Source: Okeania sp. SIO2B3 (GTDB lineage Bacteria; Cyanobacteriota; Cyanobacteriia; Cyanobacteriales; Microcoleaceae). Taken from it: a stretch of DNA of 64,000 nt. Positions 43,645 through 52,212 of the stretch are shown here, one piece after another (the stretch's first letter is position 1; each line of letters starts with the position of its first letter). The notes below the pieces were generated by a model. The model was not told the DNA's origin. It searched no databases and worked only from the letters and a program-made list of their open reading frames with translations. The position numbers were made by a program, and so were the translations under genes. The DNA lies in NCBI RefSeq assembly GCF_010672525.1, contig NZ_JAAHGH010000005.1, positions 82,129 through 146,128 of the forward strand, read 5' to 3'.

Positions 43645-43926
43645 TCAAAAATCTTCTTGACGCTCTTTCGTTTGTCCAATACCAAACAGAGGTGGTAGGA
43701 GAATGGAACTAATAATAACTCCTACACTCACACTAAAAGCCAAAATGACTCCGATAGGTATCTCGATAGACCGGAAAACAATAAATTTCAAAGATATTGG
43801 GGCAGAATTCTGGACTGAGAAGATTGCAATACCACTCACCCACAATGCCAGAACTATACTACAGAGAATTGGCGAAATGAATTTTTGCATTAAATTAGCT
43901 GAGGACACAAAATAACTAATTATCAC
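43645..43926 (-). CDS. LapA-domain (DUF1049) small membrane protein
   Basis: The likely start is the ATG at 43890 (MQKFISPILCSIVLAL), which gives an 81-residue protein; the longer frame adds 12 weak residues. Two membrane helices flank the family motif (IAIFSVQNSAPISLKFIVFR, then IEIPIGVILAFSVSVGVIIS), as in LapA/YciS proteins, which assist lipopolysaccharide assembly in enterobacteria. Role in cyanobacteria unknown. It converges on the HTH protein gene. Confidence 0.78.
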   Translation of the reverse strand: MIISYFVSSANLMQKFISPILCSIVLALWVSGIAIFSVQNSAPISLKFIVFRSIEIPIGVILAFSVSVGVIISSILLPPLFGIGQTKERQEDF

Positions 43927-44907
43927 CTTACCATGAATTACAAATTGAAGAAGGAAGAAGGAAGAAGGAAGAAGGAAGAAAAAAAACTGTAGTCCTGCTC
44001 ACGTAATGTTGATGGGGATGAACAACGGCGCTTTATGGTAGCAAGATGCTCCCTGGTTCGTATCTTGCTACCACTGTTTTTGTACTTGACCAAAATAATT
44101 ACAATAGACCACCACCGAAAAAACTAAAGGACTTGAAAGGTGGATGGGGATACTAATAGTTCATAGAAATATAGTCATATAAGACATATCCTCATTTTGT
44201 AGGTGTTACCCTGACGCTCGTGTTAGCGCAGCTCCTCCGGAGGAGGCACTACAACACCACGCCAGTTGCTTTAAGTCGGGGGACCAGCAAGGGCGCACTG
44301 GCTCCTCTATCCCATAGTCAAAGAAATTTGGGACCATTTTTTTTATGATGTTCACAGAGCAGTTCACGCACCTCATTGATTAATCCTTTGATGGTGATTC
44401 AGCCTTGAATTATTAGTCCGCTTTATTATACCATTAAACATCAGGTCAATAATTATTAAATTTTGTTAAATTTTGTTAAATATTTAGTAGCTCTTTTGTA
44501 CAAATTCACGAAGATATTTGACATTGTTTGACTACATAAGACTATATTTGTGTTGAATGCTTATTATACCATTTCTGAATAGTAATGCTATGTTTAATTA
44601 CTATCTCCCCATCTCCCCATCTTTCTATCTCTCCATCTTCCCATGACAAAGATACATAGCAAACTTTTTGAGACTTGGTATAAAATGTCGCTGCTCGATC
44701 GATCCCCAAAAAGCTTGTAGATACCAAAGTTGACTTGCGTGGGTATTAAACCCATAAGAGAAAAGATAAAGGAAACTAATCGTAACTAAATAGTATAAAA
44801 AATTTTCCAGATTAAGTGTAATAATATTACTCAGCTAAATTATATTTAATTCATTGATGTACCGTAGTCTAAAATTAAATCAATTATCTAAACTTTAAAA
44901 TTTATAA
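43927..44907. other. Repeat-containing spacer
   Basis: GAAGAAGGAAGAAGGAAG simple repeat (about 43947-43980), a GTAGCAAGATGC / GTATCTTGCTAC hairpin (about 44038-44072), a long MITE-like element (44167-44549), and a CATCTCCCCATC run (44605-44640). The reading frame at 44542-44727 is not supported. Confidence 0.55.
44167..44549. repeat. Long MITE-like element, TIR AAATATAGTC, copy 2 (383 bp)
   Basis: Same orientation and order of blocks as 27253-27844 but without its central insertion. Inner inverted blocks (GGTGTT/AACACC; GCCAGT/ACTGGC) could fold into a compact RNA. Confidence 0.7.
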
Positions 44908-45594
44908 ATGCTAGTTCCTCTAACTCGTAAAACATTTGAACAACTAATTCCAACTGTAGCTACGAGCGACCAATATAAATATTATTGGGGAAAATTCTCT
45001 GATGTTTTGAAACGAGCTTTAATTTCTGCCGTTGCAGTTTTTATCATTGTTTTAATTAACGTATTTGCTCATAACGATGGAGACCCTTTATTTTTACTAA
45101 TTGGTATTACAGCAGGTCTTTATTGGTTTTGGGGGCCTGTTTTATTAGCTAGTCTTCGCAATATGGAATGTAGGCGATACCCATATAGTGGTCTATGGCA
45201 AGGACGAGTTTTAGATATATATATTACAGAAGAAGTTGTTGGTGAAGAAGAAACAGTTAATAAGAAAGGGGAACTAATGATAGTAGAAAATTTAGAGCAA
45301 CGAATCAATTTAGAAGTAGGTGATAAAACAGGATTTGTAACTGAAATTCAGGCACCTCTGCGTCGCCACCATCAAGGTGTTTCTAGAGGTCAGGTAGCTG
45401 TAATGTTAGTAATGTCTTATCAAGAAGATTTAGGAAAAATCGTGAAAAGTTCAGATGTTTATCTTCCTACTGTAAATCTCTGGGTTAGTGATTATCCATA
45501 TCTCAGAAGAGATGCTTTTATTGAAGTAATTAATCAGGTACGCTCATCTCGTAGAAAAAGTAAACAGCCTCAACCAAGTAATGTAGAATTTTGA
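44908..45594 (+). CDS. Conserved two-helix membrane protein, unknown function
   Basis: The 228-residue protein has two membrane helices (ALISAVAVFIIVLINVFAHN; FLLIGITAGLYWFWGPVLLA) and a cytoplasmic or lumenal beta-rich part beginning ECRRYPYSGLWQGRVLDIYI. I recognise the general type as a conserved cyanobacterial protein, sometimes labelled as a phosphate transporter permease without evidence; it has no permease architecture. ATG 44908 is the first start. It is isolated, with cobH converging downstream. Confidence 0.75.
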   Translation: MLVPLTRKTFEQLIPTVATSDQYKYYWGKFSDVLKRALISAVAVFIIVLINVFAHNDGDPLFLLIGITAGLYWFWGPVLLASLRNMECRRYPYSGLWQGRVLDIYITEEVVGEEETVNKKGELMIVENLEQRINLEVGDKTGFVTEIQAPLRRHHQGVSRGQVAVMLVMSYQEDLGKIVKSSDVYLPTVNLWVSDYPYLRRDAFIEVINQVRSSRRKSKQPQPSNVEF

Positions 45595-45918
45595 AGTAGC
45601 AATCAGGGGAGGAGTCAGTCCTCAGGAGTCAGTCCTCAGGAGTCAGGATAAATGGGAATTATAGAGGAGATAGTAGGAAGAATCGTTCCTTGATTTTTCT
45701 GTCCAACTCTTGACCAAAACCCTAAATTTTTGAACCATTACCACCTAAAACCTCGCACTTTTTGATACTTAAAAAGGCTAAAACTTTTATATGTAAAGAC
45801 TTTTAGAATTAATCAGCAGAGCAATAATTACAGAAAAATCACTCTGACCAATATATTTCGACTACCTCCCCTACTCCCCTACCCCCCTACTCCTTAAAAA
45901 ATACTTTTTCAGCAAACC
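45595..45918. repeat. Spacer with simple repeat and inverted copy of the TTGCTGATTAAATC family
   Basis: CAGGAGTCAGTCCTCAGGAG tandem (about 45614-45647). The segment 45735-45833 is the reverse complement of 31066-31145. The right end TCAGCAAACCCTAATTA (45910-45926) overlaps the cobH 3' end. Confidence 0.55.
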
Positions 45919-46545
45919 CTAATTACCTTGACCTTGTTGACCATAAGCTTGCCAAGCTAAGTCCACTAAACCATTAATAATAGCCACTGCTACCACAGCA
46001 CTACCCTTACGACCATCAATTCTAATATGAGGAATCATCGAATCGTATAAACGAGACTTAGCTACATCCACCCCCACAAAACCAGAAGGAGTACCAATAA
46101 CCAAAGCAGGTCTAATTTCCTCAGCTTCAATTAAGTCAACAATTGCACAGAGGGCAGTTTGAGCTTCACCTATAACGAAAATACCTTCTGGATAACGTCT
46201 AGCTAAAGTTTCAATTCCCCAAGCTGCCGTAGTTTTTTCCTTCTGGGGTCTAGTTATAGCATCCATTGAACAATAAACAGGATTAACAAAGGTACTTTGA
46301 ATTACTGGTGTAATACCCACCTGAACCATTGGCACATCTACGACAATAGTTGTACGAGCGGCTAAAGCAGCAGCTCCAGACTGTAAAGCATGGTCAGAGA
46401 AACTAATTAGAGACTTATATTCAAAATCTGCCGTAGCATATATTACCCGCCTCACAATTTCGTACTCCGCAGGAGAGAAGGCGTGAGGGCCTATTTCTCG
46501 GTCAATAATTCCTAAGCTTTGGGCATCTGTGATGTGCCATTCCAT
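45919..46545 (-). CDS. cobH: Precorrin-8X methylmutase
   Basis: The 208-residue enzyme moves a methyl group from C-11 to C-12 to give hydrogenobyrinate or cobyrinate in corrin (B12) synthesis. Family blocks are ESLGIIDREIG-like (QSLGIIDREIGPHAFSPAEY), VRRVIYATADFEYKSLISFS, the following His in SDHAL (residue 52), and RPALVIGTPSGFVGVDVAKS, then GRKGSAVVAVAIINGL. Length is normal. Other cob/cbi genes are not adjacent, as usual in cyanobacteria. ATG start gives MEWHITDAQS. Confidence 0.94.
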   Translation of the reverse strand: MEWHITDAQSLGIIDREIGPHAFSPAEYEIVRRVIYATADFEYKSLISFSDHALQSGAAALAARTTIVVDVPMVQVGITPVIQSTFVNPVYCSMDAITRPQKEKTTAAWGIETLARRYPEGIFVIGEAQTALCAIVDLIEAEEIRPALVIGTPSGFVGVDVAKSRLYDSMIPHIRIDGRKGSAVVAVAIINGLVDLAWQAYGQQGQGN

Positions 46546-46862
46546 ATTAAATTATTCCCCTGCCTGAAATAGTTAATTAATATAAAGATTCAAAATAATG
46601 AAAATATTAGCAATTAATAATACTCTGGAAGGGCAAAATTTTCCAGAAATCTCCACGACTGCAAATCTATACTTTACCTAAATAACACGGGAGCATGAAA
46701 GCCATCGTCTTTTAAGCGATGGATGAAAGGCAACTCGTCGGATTTTAATCCGATGTATTTTATTTGACCGAAAAGCCACGTTGAAGGCCCCCGTGTTTGA
46801 AGTGGGGAAATGCAAATAAGGGAGTCGTTTGGACTGGACAACTTGAGTTGCCCTCTGTTACT

Positions 46863-48129
46863 ATGATCAACAATAACTTTTCGGTCCGCCTGTTTCCAAT
46901 GTACTCTTGTCAGCAAGTTTTAGTTGCTCAAAATTCAGAATTAATTGCTATTTTAACATTCTTGTGTGAAGAGTCTCACAAGCTCACTAACATGGGAATA
47001 TATTATGCCAGGCAACTATATTTTAAGTCTCAAAAAGGCATTGGCAAGTATGACTTAGAAAAGGTATACAAAAAGAACAATCACTATAAAGTTCTGCATT
47101 CGCTCTTCAGCACAACAAATATTGAGAACTGTAGCTGAATCATTTCGCTCTTATTATGGTCTAATAAAAGCCTATAGTTCAGGAAAAATATCAGACAGAC
47201 CAAGGATTCCTAACTACAGAAAAAAAGGGGGAATGGCTACAGTTAGTTACCCTTCTCAAGCATTAAAACTTAAAGATAATCTTCTTAGAGTACCACTAGG
47301 GAATACCTGTAAACGCTGGTTTGGAGTAGATAGCTTTTTAATTCCAATGCCTAGTAATCTCGCATTTTCTACTCTCAAAGAGCTGAGAATATTACCGAGA
47401 AATAGATGCTTTACCCAAGAATTTGTCTATGAAAAAGAAGCAGTAGTTAAGCCTCAATTAAATCAAGAAAATGTATTAGGAATTGACCATGGTGTCAATA
47501 ATTGGTTGACCTGTGTATCTAATGTAGGTACAAGCTTAATTATAGATGGTAAACACCCACCCCTATCCCCTCCCGGGAGGGGAACTAAAGGGGTGGGTTG
47601 GTACAACAAACAGATATCAACTATTAAAGAAAATCAACCGACTGGATTTTGGTCAAATAGGCTAGCTGCCATTACAGAAAAGCGTAACCGCCAAATCCGT
47701 GACGGTATTAATAAAGCAGCCATAATAGTAATTAATCATTGTTTAAAAAATTCTATTGGTACAATAGTTTTTGGTTGGAATAAAGGTCAGAAAAATCAAA
47801 TAGAATTAGGAAAGAAAAGTAATTCTGAATTTGTACCAATTCCTACAGCTAGACTCAAAGAAAGAATAGCTCAATTATGCTATGAATATGGAATAAAATT
47901 TATAGAAACAGAAGAGAGTTATACAAGTGTCGCTTCATTTTTAGATGGTGACTATCTGCCTAATTATGGTGAGAAACCCAATGATTGGAAACCGTCAGGA
48001 AAAAGAATCAAGCGTGGTTTGTATAGAACTGGTAATAATTGTTTCGTGAATGCAGATTGTAATGGGGCTGCAAATATCATCACAAAAGTAAGCCGCAAAG
48101 CTAAGTTTAAACTTAAGCCAACTGTGTAG
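46863..48129 (+). pseudogene. tnpB: TnpB RNA-guided nuclease gene, one frameshift
   Basis: Frame 1 (MINNNFSVRLFPMYSCQQVL ... KKNNHYKVLHS) continues in another frame from about 47105 (SSAQQILRTVAESFRSYYGL). One extra base near 47103-47110 explains the break. RuvC-I Asp is present (VLGIDHGVNNWLTCVSN), as are a Glu in KFIETEESYTSVASFLDGD and the late Asp in CFVNADCNGAANII. This subfamily lacks the CxxC zinc finger and has GKRIKRGLYRTGNN. An in-frame palindromic repeat (47553-47599) adds the residues HPPLSPPGRGTKGVG inside what should be a short loop. Apart from the frameshift the gene looks intact, so the decay is recent. Confidence 0.88.
47553..47599. repeat. Palindromic repeat inserted in frame in tnpB
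   Basis: ACACCCACCCCTA ... CCCCTCCCGGGAGGGGA ... GGGGTGGGT, the same family as 30015-30060 in the RT gene. The reading frame is kept through the insertion. Confidence 0.8.
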
Positions 48130-48258
48130 GGGCACTTTGACTTGTCCCCAAAGAGTATATCTTTGGTCAGCTAAGAAGAAACGGAGCAACACCGATAAAT
48201 CCGTGTTGCGTAGTATCTGCGCTTGTTTCCCCGTGACTTGAGTCCGGGGAGTAGTCAA

Positions 48259-48393
48259 GGAGTTGCTAGTGGAGATATTTCTGGTGGAGGAAGGGCAGTA
48301 ATTTGGAGTCGGAGCGATCGCCCAGCTCGAATGATTGTAGAATACGCTACTAATAGTTTCCTCAAGAGTTTTACCTTTTCACGGGTTGACGCT
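48259..48393 (+). pseudogene. phoD-type alkaline phosphatase fragment
   Basis: Directly after the TnpB right end the frame reads GVASGDISGGGRAVIWSRSD then RPARMIVEYATNSFLKSFTF, and stops at 48391-48393. GVASGD...WSRSDRPARMIVEY is the N-terminal domain of PhoD-like phosphatases. Upstream signal peptide and downstream catalytic domain are missing here, and the left flank of the element does not encode the missing N-terminus. Confidence 0.75.
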
Positions 48394-48423
48394 TAACTTC
48401 TGAATTGAACCCCATACTCATAG

Positions 48424-48969
48424 TCAGGAGTTAGGAATTTTTGGGTCTCAAACACTATTTATCTATAACGTTATAGTTTTTCAACGCTATATATTATATT
48501 CAGGAGTTAGGAATTTTTGGGTCTCAAACACTATTTATCTATAACGTTATAGTTTTTCAACGCTATATATTATATTCAGGAGTTAGGAATTTTTGGGTCT
48601 CAAACACTATTTATCTATAACGTTATAGTTTTTCAACGCTATATATTATATTCAGGACTTAGGCATTTTTGGGTCTTAAACACTATTATCTATAACGTTA
48701 TAGTTTTTGAATGCTATATATTATAGTCAGGACTTAGGCATTTTTGGGTCTTAAACACTATTATCTATAACGTTATAGTTTTTCAACGCTATATATTATA
48801 TTCAGGACTTAGGCATTTTTGAGTCTCAAACACTATTTATCTATAACGTTATAGTTTTTCAACGCTATATATCATATTCAGGACTTAGGCATTTTTGAGT
48901 CTCAAACACTATTTATCTATAACGTTATAGTTTTTCAACGCTATACATAGTGTCTCTGCGTAAGTCGTG
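48424..48969. repeat. Seven tandem 75-76 bp repeats bounded by AGGACTTACGCA-type ends
   Basis: Unit starts lie at 48424, 48500, 48576, 48652, 48727, 48802 and 48878. Each unit has TCAGGA(G/C)TTAGG, GGGTCTCAAACACTATT, the perfect 14-bp palindrome CTATAACGTTATAG and CAACGCTATATATTATA. The array ends in TGCGTAAGTCGTG (48957-48969), inverted relative to the unit start. So it looks like an AGGACTTACGCA MITE (compare 6129-6219) whose left part was amplified. It lies 69 bp from the 3' end of the 575-codon gene. Confidence 0.92.
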
Positions 48970-49038
48970 ATTGTGTTTCTCCTATTTTTTAACAAGTTGA
49001 GGGATACTCGACACAGCATTAATAAGCAGTATTATTTC

Positions 49039-50766
49039 CTACTCTGCATTATTCCAGCCATCAATCGAAGCCATCAAAATATTAACTGCTGGATGGTCAA
49101 TCAACTCCTTAAAAGCTTCCTTTCCTCCCTGTTTTAAAGCTTCAATTATTCGAGATTTCAGAGAGGGGTTTTTCTCAATTTCTTGCATTACTTCACCTAC
49201 AATTATTGCATTTTCCGTAGGAGTTGCAGAATAGTCCGGTTTAGACAATTGTTGTAATAATTGTTGAATTTCTTTTGCTGCCCCAGCTAAATTTTGCTTT
49301 TGCTCTGGGGAGTAATTATATTGATTTTGAGTTGCTTTTCCTTTGCCAGTAACGCTACCTAAATTAGAATGATCAATTCTATCAATCTTAATACTGGGGT
49401 TATTTTCGTTGATCATTTTTAATCTCCTTATTTCACTATTGACAAAAATGTTAGTACCATTAATTTGATACTCAGTAGTTGTCTGTTGAACAACCTTTTC
49501 TGAATTGTTCTCCAGATATTGGATAATGTAGTCAAACTTAACTTTTATTGCTTCATATTTATTCTGCTCCTTGGCTTGATTAACTATATCTTCCAGAGTT
49601 GAAAAGATTTTCCTAAAATATTTTGTAGATACCTCTTTAATGGGAATAATGAGCTTTTCTTCACCAGATATTTCTGTTAGAGGTGGTAAGAACACTATGC
49701 AGGGAAGTTGGTCAGAAGGAATACCTAAATCTCGTGCTATTTTGTAAGATTCATTTCTATCAAATGGCTTTTTAGTAAACAGCTTGATTGGTTTAAATAT
49801 TTCATGTAGTTTTGATAAAAGCAGATACTTCCAATACTTTATCAACAACTTCCAGTTAATTCCCTTTTTTTCTAATACATATATATAGCACCACTCACCA
49901 GTTAGCTCATCAAAATCTTCAAAATTTTTCATCATGTAGTCTACTATTTTGGAGTCTCCATCTGTATAGAGGAAAATTCCTTTGACTATACTATGTGAGT
50001 CATTCTTGATATTTTTATCGGTAATTATGATGTCTTCATGTAGAGTTTTGGTTGTAGGGGTAGGACCCGCACTCGTCGGCGGTGGACAGTTTTCATCTAA
50101 AACCTGGTAATACTTTTCCTCAATTATAGAGACAAAAACTTTACTGTTCTTTTCAATTAAATTTAACTCCATTAACTCAATTAAGCTTTGATATTGAGTC
50201 TTTATTGTGGCAGCAAAATTAGACTTACTATTATCTTGTAGAGGGCGGTAAATATCCTCAATTATTGTTCCATATGTTACCTTAATTACAAAGATAACAC
50301 TTATCTTATTACTCTCAGCTAAATTTGATTTTACTAACTCCACTAACTGTAGGTACTGTTCCTCAATTCTCAGGACAACATTTACCTCATTCTGTGCATC
50401 TATATCTTGCTCAATTAACAATTTAGCTAATTCAATTAACTTTTTATGTACCAGCTCAACTTTAGATACAATAGATGTGTTTTCTTCAGTTGAATTTAAC
50501 TCAATTAACTCAATTACTTTTTGATTGACTGCCTCAAGTATAGAAACAATGCTAGTTGTTTTTTTACTAATTAAATTTGACTCTATTAAACTAATCAGCC
50601 GTTGATATTCTCTCTTAATCCTAAAGATAAGGTATAAATACAACCTTTCAAGAAAATCATCATTTCCAAGTAATTCAACAAAATCTTGCTCATAATTTCG
50701 TGCAAGCTCTATCAATTGGTCTAATAATTCATCCAAACTATCACTACTCACAATAATTACCCCCAA
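49039..50766 (-). CDS. Helical-repeat protein with conserved central and C-terminal domains, unknown
   Basis: The 575-codon frame begins with TTG; the GTG at 50751 (preceded by GGGG) is a likelier start. Residues about 10-235 form about seven degenerate 26-36 residue helical repeats (EYQRLISLIESNLISKK; QYLQLVELVKSNLAESNK; QYQSLIELMELNLIEKNSK). A Pro/Thr hinge (PPPTSAGPTPTTKT) leads to a mixed alpha/beta domain (about 260-395; GIFLYTDGDSKIVDYMMKNF ... LPCIVFLPPL). A coiled region follows, and a C-terminal module containing NQYNYSPEQKQNLAGAAKEI and ALKQGGKEAFKELIDHPAVN. I believe that C-terminal module occurs in various multi-domain cyanobacterial proteins, some conflict-like. No catalytic motif seen. 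Function unknown. Confidence 0.75.
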   Translation of the reverse strand: MGVIIVSSDSLDELLDQLIELARNYEQDFVELLGNDDFLERLYLYLIFRIKREYQRLISLIESNLISKKTTSIVSILEAVNQKVIELIELNSTEENTSIVSKVELVHKKLIELAKLLIEQDIDAQNEVNVVLRIEEQYLQLVELVKSNLAESNKISVIFVIKVTYGTIIEDIYRPLQDNSKSNFAATIKTQYQSLIELMELNLIEKNSKVFVSIIEEKYYQVLDENCPPPTSAGPTPTTKTLHEDIIITDKNIKNDSHSIVKGIFLYTDGDSKIVDYMMKNFEDFDELTGEWCYIYVLEKKGINWKLLIKYWKYLLLSKLHEIFKPIKLFTKKPFDRNESYKIARDLGIPSDQLPCIVFLPPLTEISGEEKLIIPIKEVSTKYFRKIFSTLEDIVNQAKEQNKYEAIKVKFDYIIQYLENNSEKVVQQTTTEYQINGTNIFVNSEIRRLKMINENNPSIKIDRIDHSNLGSVTGKGKATQNQYNYSPEQKQNLAGAAKEIQQLLQQLSKPDYSATPTENAIIVGEVMQEIEKNPSLKSRIIEALKQGGKEAFKELIDHPAVNILMASIDGWNNAE

Positions 50767-50850
50767 TTAATCCAACTTCTTAACAACCAACAACTCATTC
50801 CTTCGGTCGTCGATCACCTTAACAGCTATCTCCCGATGTTCCCCTGGTTA
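50767..50850 (-). pseudogene. Short coding-like C-terminal fragment upstream of the helical-repeat gene
   Basis: The minus strand reads PGEHREIAVKVIDDRRNELL then VVKKLD and a stop at 50767-50769, one base before the TTG of the next gene. The phrase IAVKVIDDRRNELLVVK looks like the end of a larger protein. The frame is interrupted farther upstream. Family not assigned. Confidence 0.4.
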
Positions 50851-51096
50851 AAACGTTGTGCTGGTAGTACCTGCCAAATTTTCTCACACCTAATCTTCAT
50901 AACTACCTTTCAATTATTTCTTGATACTATCCCAAACATTTGTCCACTGAATTCTAAATTCTTAATTCTACATTCTAAATTCTTGTAGCGATCGCCTCTT
51001 TATTGCTTTTATCTAAATTTCAGGAGACATCTATATAATAAAAAACCAGCTCAATTAACTTATAAATTCTAAATTCCCAATTCTAAATTCTGAATT
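50851..51096. other. Spacer with short simple repeats
   Basis: AATTCTAAATTCTTAATTCT and ACATTCTACATTCC runs. No gene. Confidence 0.4.
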
Positions 51097-51726
51097 CTAC
51101 ATTCTACATTCCAAGTTTCCTTTATTTAAAGTCCAACATTTATCTGCTATAGGTAAAAGGTCACTAGCATCATGGGTGACAACCAATAAACTCCAATGAT
51201 TTTTCAATTTAGCCAATAAATTTACAAGTTGTTTTCGCATTGACCAATCTAATCCTGCAGTTGGTTCGTCTAACATTAATAGATGAGGTTGTCTAATTAG
51301 TTGTACTGCTAAAGCGAGGCGACGTTGCTGACCTCCACTTAAAGCATGAGGTGATGTACTTAATGATAGGTCCTGAAGTCCTACTTCTTCCAGAGCAGAA
51401 GATATTTGTTCTGGCCGTATTTCTGGATGGCCTAATCGTAATTCTTCGAGAATAGTAGCACCACAAAAATGTCTCTCTGGAAATTGAAATACTAAACCAC
51501 CGAGTTGTTGTAGATGTTCGGAGGTTAATTTTTGGTCTCGCCAGCAAATTTCTCCTTTGGAACATTCAGCTAAACCAGCTAATATTTCTAATAATGTAGT
51601 TTTGCCGGAACCGCTACGACCGATAATTAGTCCCATTTGTTGAGGTGCTAATTCCAGGTTTATATTTTTGAGAATAGGGGTGGTACTAGCTGCTGGATGA
51701 TAATGTAGGTTTTTGAGGTATAGCAT
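51097..51726 (-). CDS. ABC transporter ATPase, ECF/CbiO-like
   Basis: The 209-residue stand-alone ATPase has Walker A GRSGSGKTTLLEILAG near 36, Q-loop VFQFPERHFCGATILEEL (the FPE pattern is typical of ECF/CbiO ATPases), signature ALSGGQQRRLALAVQL near 129, Walker B LLMLDEPTAGLD near 150 and H-loop VVTHDA. Probably the energy-coupling ATPase of a vitamin or metal importer; no transmembrane partner is adjacent. ATG 51726 is a good start (MLYLKNLHYHP). Confidence 0.9.
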   Translation of the reverse strand: MLYLKNLHYHPAASTTPILKNINLELAPQQMGLIIGRSGSGKTTLLEILAGLAECSKGEICWRDQKLTSEHLQQLGGLVFQFPERHFCGATILEELRLGHPEIRPEQISSALEEVGLQDLSLSTSPHALSGGQQRRLALAVQLIRQPHLLMLDEPTAGLDWSMRKQLVNLLAKLKNHWSLLVVTHDASDLLPIADKCWTLNKGNLECRM

Positions 51727-52212
51727 TTTAAGAAGGAAGAAGGAAGAAAGAAGAAGGAAGAAGGGAGAATTTAATTTTCTGTAATAGCCTTGTTATTTTA
51801 AACATCTTTATTTATTGTTTCTACTCATAAATTTTTCTGAGTTTGGGTTAAAACATTTTCTGGATTTAGATGAAAATTGTCTAAAAATTTATATATAATC
51901 TAGCTTAGATAATAACATAGAACGTAAGCATTTAGCTATTAGCTATCAGCAATAATATCCTGTGCTTAAGAAAGGGGTTTACATGAATATAGACTTTGGA
52001 GCTGACTTTTGTAGTAAGATTTTTCGTTTCTCAATTAAGAAAGCTTTTATCACTAACTAAAAGCAATAGCTGATAGCTGATAGCTGACGGCTGTTTGCGC
52101 AGCATTCCGCAGGAAATGCTTACTATAGAACATCACACAATCTACTCTAGTAGTAAATTTCTCTATTAACAACCTAACCAGCCTAAAAATCCAATTAGTC
52201 TCAAAATAAATT
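51727..52212. other. Divergent spacer containing a MITE-like copy
   Basis: GAAGGAAGAAGGAAGAAAG simple repeat next to the ATPase start, then the GTAAGCATT element at 51924-52123. No gene. Confidence 0.5.
51924..52123. repeat. MITE-like element, TIR GTAAGCATT, copy e
   Basis: Begins GTAAGCATTTAGCTATTAGC and ends GGAAATGCTTAC, 200 bp. ATAGAAC occurs immediately before it (51917-51923) and one base after it (52125-52131), a possible 7-bp target duplication. The right part holds GTTTGCGCAGCATTCCGCAG. Confidence 0.72.

Larger units (their letters stand above)
46671..48258 (+). mobile_element. IS605-type element carrying only tnpB
   Basis: The left side has a hairpin (CCATCGTCTTTTAAGCGATGG, near 46699) and CGTCGGATTTTAATCCGATG (46736-46755). 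The right side ends with TTTCCCCGTGACTTGAGTCC then GGGGAGTAGTCAA (to 48258), the TnpB guide-RNA-scaffold end. No tnpA. The right border directly touches a phoD fragment. The left border is approximate. Confidence 0.75.

Noticed and set aside
44542..44727. 61-codon open frame on the minus strand
   Set aside because: Contains the CATCTCCCCATC simple repeat and the end of a MITE-like element.
48424..48969. Possible CRISPR array
   Set aside because: The 75-76 bp units are contiguous and similar over their full length, with no unique spacers and no cas genes nearby. It is a plain tandem array.
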